From positions 18,961,323 through 19,025,322 of the forward strand of contig OU964928.1 of the NCBI GenBank assembly GCA_918807975.1: 64,000 nt of DNA. Reading direction: 5' to 3'. The translations under genes and the position numbers were made by a program. Shown one piece after another: positions 1-12,400 of the stretch. The notes beneath the pieces were generated by a model. The model made no database searches. It was not told the origin of the DNA and saw only the letters and a list, made by a program, of their open reading frames with translations. This stretch comes from Aplidium turbinatum (Eukaryota > Chordata > Ascidiacea > Aplousobranchia > Polyclinidae). Each line of letters starts with the position of its first letter. Within the stretch, counting starts at the first letter, position 1.

Positions 1-290
1 GCACCACTAATTCATACCACGTAGTTCTCAACCGCTGCTTTTATCAGTCAATTAAATCCTTACCTTTGAAAAGAAAACAACTAAACTAACTGTCGCCAAG
101 GATATGCACTATTGAGAAGGAGCGATCTTCCTGGCGTCAGCACTTCCTGACCACTTACTATAGAACAGCGAGCATTGTGCTTAATGCACAATGATTGTGA
201 CATTGAGCACAATGCTCGCTGTTCTATAGTAAGTGGTCAGGTAGTGCTGACGCCAGGAAGATCGCTCCTTTTCAACAAAATGTAAACTAA
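1..290. repeat. Hammerhead-family repeat with a long near-perfect hairpin
   Basis: Positions 115-188 and 207-282 are inverted copies of one another with only a few mismatches; the 14-18 bp loop is itself palindromic. The arm (GGAGCGATCTTCCTGG...) recurs singly at 43330-43390, where it adjoins the sequence that carries the hammerhead remnant. Positions 1-110 match 18640-18745. This is therefore a rearranged copy of the same dispersed family. It looks like a head-to-head inverted duplication of the element end. Confidence 0.75.
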
Positions 291-3200
291 AAACTTTGTA
301 CGGAACAGAAACAAGCCGTTGACGCGCCAAAGCCAAACAAATGCAGTCTGCAAACGCAATGTGCTCAGCAGCTAAGCAAATGCTTGCAGATAACATTCCC
401 AGCAAGCAATCTTTTTACATCAATGCAACATCTGCAGGCGTTGAATCAATGCAAAACGGTTGGTCTTGCTGCGGGGTTGATATTATTAATTCAATGCTTA
501 TAAATTTCATCTCAATACGCGTCGAAACTCCGCACCTGATTTGTTAATCTATGTACTTGGGCATTCTAGGAAATAAATAACATGCAGCGATATCACGATT
601 GCTCGAAAACGTTAATAAAACGTAATGTACGTTGTGCAAACACCAAAAAAGCCATTCAGAGAAACTTATTCTTTATTTCAGTTTTTCTCTTTGCAGAATG
701 ACCTGTACAAACTCACCAGCCGTACCAAAAATAAGTTTTTTTTTAAGATGCCGACGGCTGCTTTTTTCTATAATCTATATGATGAGGAAAAAACAATATC
801 TTTACAACAAGAAATAAATAAAGCATTATTATTTATGCAAACATACAAATGTATTTATAGAAGCGAATTTTCTTCGTGTGTGCTTTCAAGCGAAATAGGG
901 GAATAAAACTCTGCAGCTTGCTAACCAAAAATGAAGCTGTCTTTTGGGCTTGGGGGTCCCCAAAAGGGAAATGTTTAATACCAAGCTAACAAAATCTGCA
1001 AATTTTACATTGTTTATGGATTTAACACACTGCGACGTTGAAATGATGTAAAAATGGCAGTTTTTGCAAGCTTTGAAAAACTACATTTATAGAGTAATTT
1101 AAGGTAACCGAAAACATAAACTGCATAACAGAGTCAAGAAAAAATAACTGGTAGGACAATCACGCTTTTATTGGCCAGGAATAAACGGAACGTTAATGGT
1201 TGGGAACCCCCAGCTATGTTGTTGATCCAACGTCAAAATGATGAAAAATTGCATAATTTTTTTTGCAAACTAACATGTTTGCAAAACGCCATCACCGTTA
1301 AAACATCTTCAAATAAGAATGCTGCTGTAAAAACCAATTCCCACACCTCATGACTTTAAGCACCAGCAGACCTCCCCACACATCCCTCTACCAAATTGCA
1401 ACATATTTGCATCCAAATTGCGTCAGCAGACATTGAATCAACATAACTTTTGCAGGTGACACTGCAATCAGTCAACAAATGATCAACAAAAAAATTTCAA
1501 GCATGTGATTTGCACCACGTTGATTTATTCTTGTGTAAACCGTCCTTTATTGAACTCATTGACGAAGGTTTCTTTGCAGAAAAATGTGTTGTTTCCGAAA
1601 ATAATAAATTATAATTTGTGCCAGTACACCATAAATCTCTGATGTTGCAGAATAACACTAACTTTTTTGATTATACAAGTTTTTGAAAATGTCATATTAA
1701 CTTCATACATAACATTAAAACGTTACGTTCTTTCAACGTTACTGATAGTGCAACCAACACAATGATATTCAATTTTCATTGATGCAGAAGCTGCCAGTCG
1801 GGATTGCATCTGCATCAGCTGCCAGTGCAAATTTGTCACGTGACTGAGATAACTAGCGGTCACTTGACCAGTGTCCCGTGAAAAGCAAAATTGACAAGAC
1901 TATAATTGGACTGAAATCGGAATACATGATAACATCTCAAAATTACTGCTTTATAAGAGGTGATTATTATCATTTAAATATTGAATTAATTTTTAAAACT
2001 GGTAAAAGTTTTGCTTCAAATCTTAGACCCAAGACTTGGCGTGGCATCTGGTAAAAACTAAAGAAAAAATTAAAAGGAATTAGTAAAATTGGTTGTGTAG
2101 CAGACAGCAAACCGTTTCTTTTAAAGTTGATTCAACGTGGAATCAACGTAAAAGGACCGATTTGCTTGCTGTGGTAAGTTGCAGAGGTTCTTCTGGTAAA
2201 AAAATGCAGAGGTTCTTTTGCTCTGAAAAAGAAGTTTTTCTTTTAAGGTTGCGGTTTCAGTGACAGTAATTACGATTTTAGTTGCAATAATTTAACGTCA
2301 CAGTATCCAAAATTGATGTCAGGAAATTTCGTTTTGCTGTTTAACAAACTAACATGTTTGCAAAGTTCACATTTGCTAGTGGTGATGAAAGTCAAGTATC
2401 TCAATTAAAATCGAAGACACTGAGTAAATAGACAAGAACTGAGTTGCAACCAACAAACAACTTTTCCAACAACACTTGATCAGAATAACGTCAAACAACG
2501 ATGAAAAAACGTAGTTTGCTTGATACGGTAATGGATAGTATCAATAAATAACTGGTTCGTCAAATTGAACAAAAAAAAACAAAACAACAAAAACAGAAAA
2601 TTATTTTGATGAATTATAATCATCATCATGATGCAATATAAACTGCATTTCTGACCCCAGACGCATAGTTCAAAAAGCTTTGTGTTAAAACAAAAAACCA
2701 TCTAAGGAAGTTGCTCTTATTACATCTTATCAACGTCTGAAAAGATGTAAAAAGGCGACGTTGAAATGATGTAAAAAGTACAACTTTTGTGCTAGAAAGC
2801 GCTTACTAAAAGCAGTCAAGTTAGTCGAATACTGTTTGTGGATTCACAGTGCCCGTTTGTTTGAGCAATCCTTCGCTGGTCATACTTCTTAAGGACCCTT
2901 TGCACTGGCAGAAAAGCAAAACAAGCGTCATTCATGGTTTTGTAGGCCAGGATCGTTTAAATCGAAAAAGTGCAAGGTCCATTGAACGAGATGTACAGTA
3001 GAATAGATGAAGCTTCAAGATGTAATAGCAACGGTGAAAGATGGAGTAAGCAAGTCGTGAATTAAATCAAATTTCACAAAGAAGCCATACTTCTGTCGAA
3101 AACACAAAGGTGATGATAACAAGGCGGTAAAAGCAACAGGCTCAGCCTGAAAGTACACAAGTCCAAAGGAAAGCAGTCTCTATTAACCGGGTCCCTATCT

Positions 3201-3297
3201 GGGATTTCAACGGAACACGTCGACTGGCGGACAGATACTGGCTACAACAGCACCATGACAAGTTTTGGCATCAGGAAACCAGACATTTAACCAGATA
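1..3297. other. AFF 3' flank: probable 3' UTR and repeats
   Basis: No conserved coding region is visible on either strand. On the minus strand the AFF mRNA must continue below its stop codon; no canonical AATAAA lies close by, and the first good one I see on that strand is near 1549-1554, so the 3' UTR end is uncertain. The stretch also holds fragments of the palindromic miniature repeat (near 1030, 2150 and 2745-2780) and the long hairpin at 113-284. Confidence 0.5.
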
Positions 3298-3428
3298 TCA
3301 CTCCTGGGGGGACTTGTAAGCCCCGCGAAGTTGGCGCAATATCACTTTGTTGTAAGTGGCAAGGTCTCGCAACGAACTGTTCATCTTCAGCTCGTGAGCA
3401 GTTAACACATCAACGTGACGAAAGAAAT
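3298..3428 (-). CDS. AFF4: AFF exon 22, last coding exon (residues 1200-1242)
   Basis: Encodes DFFRHVDVLT, then SSLRDLATYNKVILRQLR and a short tail before TGA. It aligns with AFF4 EFFAELDKVMGPL and [20 protein letters not shown]. The acceptor is cctatttcag. The stop codon occupies 3298-3300. Confidence 0.93.
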
Positions 3429-6400
3429 CTGAAATAGGAAAGAAGTTTTTAGGCAAAAATTGGCAACACTGCTTTGCTTTGATTTCTGTACGCTTTGAAG
3501 AACGTTACTTAACCGAATTACTTTGTTGTGGTGGTCTGCACAAATGTCTCTTCTAAAAGATACACGGTTGGCAAAAAACAGAGCTGTAAAAGTGTACAAG
3601 TCTTTGATACGGATAGTTATTGAACGAAAAAGCGTGGTCACTTGACGCTGAAATAACGAAACTAAACGAGAAGAGGTTTTGGCAAACTGTAGGAACTCAA
3701 ACGAATACCTTTGTGTTCTGGCAGCAGCGACTCGGCTTGATCCCACTTCTCATGAGCTTGCATAACGTTCAGGGCGGTGTTGTGGAACTGGCGAAACACA
3801 TCGGCCGCTTTTGGCGGCAAAACGACGCCGTTTTGCGAAGGAGGCGATGCGATTTTGTTCACCTGGGAACGCGACAGTAATCGGTTAGATTAGAACGAAG
3901 TCGCTGTGCAGGGATGAAAGACTTTTAGCGCTATTCTAATTAGTATGTTCATGATAGTTTACAACCTCGCAGTTGTGTGACATCACAGAAAGATATTAGT
4001 CTGAGGATTCGCGAAGAACTTGTATTGACGTAAATATTGGATCTGTTAACGTCCACGACCTACACTGCTAGACTTAGAAAATCGGTCCTTCATGCATTGA
4101 TTCAACATTAGTAGCTTCTGCAGATGTTGAATCACTGCAAAAAGGACCAATTTCACTTGCTGGATTTCCTACAAATTGCAGCATAATAATCACATCAAGT
4201 CACCTGCGTAGAACTAGTGACTTGTTCGCAGGTATTAGAGGCACCGGCGACTGGTGAGGGGCCAGCTACGTTTCCCCCGTACGGGGAGGGCACTGCGGGA
4301 GAGACAGGGGACACCACATTCTGCCCATTAACCACGTTCCAGGGGGATGGGGTCCGATTCGACTTGCTGGGCTAGAAAAGAAAATTGAATTCAATTAAGT
4401 GGTCAGAACACATTGGTTGTCGATTATTTTTCAATAAACGTCGAGTTCGAAACAATTGTTACAAATCACCATATCTTTTTTTCCTATTTGTAAATCATCC
4501 AGTTCTTACACACTAAAGTTTAGTGAGAATAAAGCTTCTATACTTCAAGACAACTCTCGCGCATATTAAGCTCATGAAGAAAATCAAATAAATTTAAAAA
4601 TCGGTTGAACACGTTTCGTTAAATACTACAAAGGACGTAAAAGCATACTACAAAGGATTGTGAAATGAATTTTCGTTTTTTTTTATCTGTACGTACAGAT
4701 AATGATGATTATCGTCTAAAAGCACGGCTTTAATTAAAGATGGGGCTCTACATGAAAGCTACTGTTGAATTATGACATTTACAGCCGTTTATTCTTTATT
4801 GGATCGTTTAGATTTAGTATCAGCAGCAAGATTAAGTGCGTTTAAAAATTACATGTTTGATAAACCACTCGGAGAGGCTTCAACCCATACAGAAAATCCG
4901 TCTGCAGACGTTGGATCAATGTAAAAATGACGGATTTTGCTGTCTGGGAAGGATACGCTCGTTACCGGATTCAAAAGCTGAAATAAAACCGTTCAATAAT
5001 CAACAGCAACACCTACCTTTAAAGTTTCCGTTACAAATTCAGAGCACTTGAAAGCAGCGTCTTTCTTCAGCTTATATATCCCCAGGTACAGCAAAGCTTG
5101 AGATCGAAGACTGGAAAGTCAAGTTTTTAGATATTAATGATGGAAACAGCTGCCATAGCTTGAAAACGAGAGATCAGATCTTGCAAAATACATGGCGGTT
5201 GTCAAAAGCCGTTCCTTGTGCGATGTGAAAGCTGTTAACTTGGGGAAGGTAGTAGTTATTCCGTCAGTAACAACGTAATTATTCTCTGTTTTGATAATAA
5301 TTGATATAAGCACAAGATAATTTAAAGAAAACCATGTTATTTTAACTGCGTCCTTACTTGCGTTGAATCAACGTAAACAAGACCTGGTTTGCCAACAGCA
5401 TTGACTTTCAATGCATATCTCACGTTTCATAATTTCAGATAGCAAATCAGTCGTTTTTTATATTTTTAAAAACGTAAACGTAATGTAAAAAAATGACTGA
5501 TTTGGTGTCTGGGGATGCTCTTTGTCATGGCACGAAACTCACCAAGAGATCTTCAACCTCTTGAAGGTGCATTCCTCCTGCTGATCATGAGGCCGCATCT
5601 TCCTGATGTAGTCCATCAGTTGGATGGTTTGCATGTACATGTTGCTGGATAGGTGCGAAGACTCTGCGCGATCTGCAAAAATAGAAGAAAATATTTCACA
5701 CAAAGATACGATCAAAATGGTCGCCTTCAAGCGAATTTGACATCCATGCCATAGCAGTGGTGATCTTACGATAAGTCTGATTAACATTTGGTGACATGAT
5801 ATGTTCCAGAAACGCTTTCATAAACAAAACCTCCGAACATCAAACACAACATCACTGAAACTTTTCGTCTTTTCAATTTGCTGCTTGACACAACTCACCA
5901 TTCGCATTTTCAAGCTCCAGTGTGTATCCGTTCATGATGAAGCACAAAGCGGCTTCGTAATAGATCAGTGCACGGTTGAGCGCTTCTCCTGCTCTGGTGC
6001 GCCCCGTGCGCGAGTCAGTACACGCATCGCCCTCGTGTTTCAGTCGCTTCCCTTCGCGCATGTAGTGGTCAGACGTCTTGATCCGTCTGGGAACGACAAG
6101 ACAGTTATTAGATTGAGCTAGATTTTTAAAGTCATCAGATTTACTCGGTGAGTATACGCAGAATGAAAGAGGAGTATCGCCCCATTGATCATTTGAGGAT
6201 TAGAAAATGACGCTTTCACAAACAGACAGTTTCAGCGCAAACGTAGACAGTCAACATATTTCTCTCTTCACAATGATACGTAGATGTTGAAAACATTGAA
6301 TATTTCCACTCTGAGACAACTACCCTTTGCAAGACATACTCAGGATAAGAATGGATAGCACTAACGACAGACACATACCAAACCAGACTTACGTTTCATT

Positions 6401-9400
6401 CTCAGGCCAGCTAGAATCGGCTGGACCAGCTGTGATATCAGATGATTGAGAACTGCTGTGATGAGGTTTCTACAAAATACATCACAAAATATTGATATCG
6501 AGCAAGTGAACTACTTTCCCAGCTGACTGCAGTAACATTGGAGATGACAGAGTATGCCAAAGTAAACTATTCCACTTTTCGTTGTTTCAATATTATTAAC
6601 AGCAAACTCAACGGATTTGTACATCTTTTTACGGTAGAATTCGTTACTCACATTTGGGTCAACTTTGGTTGGTCTCGGCTGCTGCGACCCAGCGGATGAG
6701 TTCGATTGCTGGCTGCTCCCGCTTGTGTTTTGCTCATTAGGTTGCTGCCATCGCTGGCTGCCAGACGATGTGTTGCTTTGCCTGGTTAACAATTTCGGGT
6801 TATTAGGACACACAGGAACAAGAAACAGCTTTTACCATTGCCAATACACGTAATGATGACACAAGGATCTTTCTTACATTTTCATGAACGACGTCACTGA
6901 AGACAAAGCTAAATCCACTTTAGCATTCTTTTATAACTTTCTTGGCCTGCTTAGAAACAAATCCTACTCACACTTTTCTCCCGGTCTTCATTTGACCGTG
7001 CTTCTTCGGTTGCTTCGTTGGCAATGTTTGCATAGAGTCACCCTGTCATAAAATTCGTGTCGTCAGACAATCGGTGTATCACGTGATCGTTTAAACTCAA
7101 ACCTGAAGTGACTACACTCCGATTTATCGGCACGGACACTTGAAGCTGGTTAGGCAATAACGACAACCATAGAATCAGACACATTGAATCTTTAGTTGAT
7201 CCGCGATGCAAGTTATCATCAACGTATTGAAAAAAAGAGGTAATAAAACAAAGCAGCAAAAGAACACTTTTCACACATAAAACGTAACCAAATGCATACT
7301 CGATTTACAGACGTAAATGAAACTGTACCAATTCCCAGGCGGCAAATCAACCGTTTTTTCTATTGGTTGATTTACTGTCTGGGTTGATGTGGAAGGTAAC
7401 GCGTACCTCTTGATAAGGAGATGCAGAGTCTTGTTTCCGTCGTTTTGCTTTGTGGTTTGGTATTGGGCTGTGGTTGGGATGGCTTGACAAATAGGTAGAA
7501 GACTGTTTAGGAAGTTTTCGCTTTTGTAAAGCACTCTGAGAATTCGGTGACATTTCACTCGTGCTAGCAGCAACTGCCACCTGAGAATGCATGCAAAAAA
7601 AGAACATATTCGGGGTGAAATTTTTTTAAGTGGTCGTATAGTAAATTTTGTTTCGTATATCAGCGCTAGAGTGTTTTAAGAACGAAATGGAAAGCGGTTG
7701 TTTCGGTTTATTGAGTCCCGTGACAAACCAGCAGTGTGCAAGAGGTCACTTTTTGTTTGGTTGTGAGATTGGTCAGATGTGAGTGTTCTTATCAAGTGAT
7801 CGAAACAGTCTTAAAAGATTAATTTATAAATCCAAACCGGGCAACAGTTTTCAAACGTTGTCGAAACAGCAACACCACCATCAACATAAAAAAAAACAGG
7901 CAAACATGTTTTTTTTGTCGCATCCAGGCAAAAGTCCCATCTTCGTGTCCACCTTCAGGCATGCTTGTAAGTGTCCCGGCAAAGACACAGTTGCATGCTC
8001 TTGAGTGGTGTCGAACCGGCGCCTTTTCGACTGACGTACCAGCGCTCTCACCATTCGGCTATACAGCCGATATAATTAAATAAATAATAATTATTGAAAT
8101 GTTGATATAATTATTGATATAATCGCATATTAATAATAAGTATACCTGGACACTGTCGGCCCGGCGGGAGGGAATCATGTCATTGGGTATGAGCGACTGG
8201 CTGCCTGCCGAAGTAGCAGCAGAGCAGGCCATCGTGGATTGGATGTTATCGAACTTAGAGGCGCTCTTGCTGGGCAAAAGGTCGTTTTCTAATTTTTTGC
8301 CTTTTCCGTCTACTTCCGACCTCGCTAAGTGCTGCGTCGGTGTTTTCATGTTGCATAATTCCACCACGGCAGATAGGTTAGATCTGTTTGTAGGCAATTT
8401 GACCCACAACGGTGGGAAGCGGTTCGGTTCCTTTATACGAGGCGTAGGCTGATATTGTTGTTGGTGCTGCCCAGGCGAGTTTTTGTATTTCCTATCGGTT
8501 TTTATTAAAGCTGCTGTCACTGAAGGGCTGCTTGAGCTTGCTTGGCTGGAATCTTTATCAATATTAAAAGGCTGATTGACATTTGTGTCTTGATTGCATG
8601 GTTGAGAGCTGGAACCGTTTGGCTCCAATTTCTTTCGCGGTTTTTTCCGCACGGGAACATTATTATCGCTATAGTGTCCCTCTGTGTGTTCCTTAGCGGA
8701 GATTCGATCTCTCGTTTCAAACGTTTTTCTCTTAGTGTTTGGTTTCGAAATCGTTGGGTTGGATTGGGGGGCTGAGATGGCACTCCAAGGACTACCACGC
8801 GATGGAGATTGCCTGTCTTCATGGCGACTAGGATACTCATCTTCGGAATTTGACGATGAAGATCCTGAACTAACACTATGATTATCATCATCGTCATCGC
8901 TGGATGAATCCGAATCTGACAATTGATCTCTGACGGGGGAGGTTGTAACAGCCGCAGTCTTTTTAGCAACTCGGCCAGTTTGTCGGCTGGAAGGCGTAGG
9001 TGAGCTTTTGTTTGCAGTTCGTTGATGCGCGCGAGCAAATGGCTGGCTGGACGGCAAAGTCTCGTTTCTAACACTGGAAGGAATTGCAGGACTGGTGTTG
9101 TAGTCTGCAGAAGGTGAAGGAATGGATTTAATCTCTTTCGTGCGTACAGTGTTGTGGGATTTGGAAGTACTTCTTTGCGGTGAGAACCGCTTTTGGTGTT
9201 TCGGGTCTGCATCCGAACGCGTTTTCTCGTAGTTTCTAGGCACTGGGGAACAAGATTTGGACTGTGAAGTTTTATGGAGCCTTTCTTTGCGTCTAGATTC
9301 TTGAGAAGAGTCCCTACCATAATGGCCATCCCTGGGTACTCTTAACGTGTCTGAGGACCGGGACACGTCTGTTGGGGTGTGATGTCGGACGGGTGATACT

Positions 9401-12400
9401 GATCCGAAACTGGAGACAGAGGCAGGCCGGTTTCTTGCCCTGGATCTTTCTTCGTTTGCTTTCTTTCTGTCCTCTCCATCTGCAACAATGTACAAGCAAT
9501 TTTAGCCCACCTATCGGCATCAGAGTTTTTACGGCATCTAAAGAGAAATGTATCTAAAAATGAAATAGTCTGCACATTATAAACTACAAGTGTCCGAATA
9601 GTCAAATGCATAAAAAGGGAAGGAATCCAGAAAAGACCAAAATGCATCAAACATATGACGAAACGAGCCGTCCAACCTTTAGCTGAAGCTCGTTTGGCTT
9701 GTGTAGAACGATTCTGAGGCTCCTGTGCATCTTGTTGATTGAGTCGTCCTCTGTGAAAACAAAACAAAGGATGACGACCTTAGTCAAGTACTTTGACCAA
9801 ATCTTGTCTGGTAAAGTTGCCCATTGAAAACGCAGAATCAAACCTATGATACTTTGTGCCAAGGAATATATCCGAACTTTAAAACAGTGGTTCAATACAC
9901 GACAACCTTTTCTGATCGAATGAGTTCTATGATTCAGAGATAATCATTGAAAAACTAAAGAGAAAATCGTACATTGTGATTGTTGGTCAGTTTTGCTCTT
10001 TTATCATCAGTTAACATAAAAACAGAACTCCAACAGCCATCCTTTCCAATCCAACAGGCACAGGTACGAAAAAAGCAGCGAGTTACGGTCTTGAGTCGTC
10101 TTTCAGAAGCTATCCCTACTTAAATGGTTGCTTGGTTGGGCAAATACTTACATATTTGTGTACGTATGGGCAATGGCGTATTCAGCGTCAAGGGTAGAAA
10201 ACATAGTTAATTGGGTCAATTAACCAAATTTGTGATGCAAAAATATCAGAGGGACATCAGTGTTTACATCTAGCTTGGGGAGTGCGAAGATACACCCAAC
10301 AGCAAAATCTGTCATTTTACATTGATTCAGCGTCAGCAGACGTTGAATCAATGTAAAAATGGCGGAGTTTGCTATCTGGGTAGGTCTTTTGTAAAGCTAA
10401 ACGTCGAAAACTAAGCATTTTATACCGGGTGGAAGACTTTTGGAATGATTGGGCTTCTTCTTGCTGTTCGCGATATGTGTTTGTTGTCCTACCATGCTTG
10501 TCGTTATCAGCGTCGGTACCGACTACCGGAATTTCGGTTGGTTTCTGATACTCAGGCATAAACTCGGTAAGACTCCAATTGACTTGGCTACTTGGCGACT
10601 CGTGATCGCTTTCATCGGTATCGCTATCGTCATCATCACTGGTGTCGCTATCGTCGCTGAAAAATAACAATTAAAGATACAAATCTTTAGCTGGGTTCTA
10701 GATAAAAACTGCAGGTATTTGTTATGTTTTGTTATCGTATCACAATGATTTAAACGATATACTTTTAGGCGTACTATAACGACAGCATTGCACAAACTCG
10801 TTCGATAACGTGATGTCACTGAAAGCCACATTAGACAATGTTACGTTTGTGAAGTGGATGAAACACTGAAACATGTAACCAAACCCTGTTTCAGCAATGC
10901 ACGATGCATTTGTGCTCATATAACGTTTAGCCGCGTCAAAAGCGGTGTTTTCAGCCCACAAAACAGCACTGTTGTATTACAAGCAAAGTTGCCGCAGGGA
11001 AACACAGAGCCCGGAGGCGAATCTTTTTCTTAAGCAGAAAATATCAATGTTAATCATCAATTCTTGAAAAACGATTGCGTAAAGCGAAGATTAACAACTG
11101 AAAGTTAGCGTCTAAACAGCGTTAATGAACGCAAAAAACTTTGGAATATTATTATTACCTGTTTTCGCCCGCATCGTCTGGCATGAGTTCATTTGAACCT
11201 GAAAAATGGTTTCATAAAAATAGTACATGAGTAAACGAAGCAATTTTACAAGGTCTAGTCGAAACAACGCGCTCATACATATATCCACTGCAACTTCTAT
11301 TGCCTGTGGTCAATAAACGGTTCCAAGAATTCTTGACAAAACACTGAAGTAGTAAACAAACAGATGATTGTGCAAGATACGGAAACATACACATTAGCCA
11401 TCTTTCACTCTAAGATAAAAAAAACGATGGTAGATTTTCTGGTAGATGAGGCCGCGAAGCGCCCATTGCGACAATGGCTGTTCAATGTTCAAAAGGTTGC
11501 CAGTTCAATGCCCATCCAGACCAGGCGGCTGTGTTTTTTGGTAAGACACTTAATGGTATGCTAGAACGTGTGGAGCCGAATGTCCGCATTGTGGTTTCCT
11601 GTTTATCTATGAAGAATCTCTGATCTCCAGGCAAGAGCTTTTGAAAGATGTCGCCAAGAACGTATTAAAGTGAAAAACAAAACAAAGAAACAGTAAATTC
11701 TCACCATCCAATGGGTCTGTTCTGGCCTGAAAAAGTAAGAAATTCTTTAAATCCGATTTCAGTGCCGTATTTCTTAATGCGATGTGAAAACATGCACAAA
11801 AATTGCCTAATTGTCTAATTTTCTGCATTTCATGATGATGCCACTACTTGATAAGTAATTATTCAACAGTGGTGATACAGACCTGAAAAGAAAGGTTTGA
11901 CTTGTTAAAAAAACAGCTGGCAAGAGTTGTGGGAAATCAGAAAACACAAAAAAGTAATAATTAGTTAAGTCTAAACTTAGCCACAAAATCATAGCCTGAA
12001 CTTTTCAACCCATAATTCATTAACTGTTAAAATGGGTGAAGCGCGGTGAAATAATGACTTTGATATTAATTAAGATTCAGTAATGGCGACATGGGCAAAT
12101 AATTGATACTTGGGGCGAAGCAAAGGTATTTCTCAACAGAATCCATCAGGGTTACGTTTGAAAAGTGTCGTCAGATGTAAAGAATGACGCAAACATGTTG
12201 AATTGATCACAATCTTTTGCATGGGATGTTAATACTGAGAAAGTTGTTGTTCGATAAAACAAAGTTACGACCTGAAAACCGACAGCTACCTTTCACCATC
12301 ATAACACAAACGCCACAATACAAAGGTAGAGTCATTGGTAGAGTTTTAGGGGTTTTTATGAGAGTGAAAGGAAATTCTTAAACAAAAGAGTGATGTCATT

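Noticed and set aside
113-284. CRISPR-like or microRNA hairpin
   Set aside because: This is animal DNA; the arms are far longer than a miRNA precursor and match a dispersed repeat.
7972-8072. tRNA gene
   Set aside because: Box A and box B are there, but the same sequence recurs with a common non-tRNA body at 61.5 and 63.3 kb, so it is a SINE head.
8517-9329. 270-codon minus-strand frame overlapping AFF exon 12
   Set aside because: Shadow frame of the long Ser/Arg-rich exon; the other frame has AFF motifs and matching splice phases.
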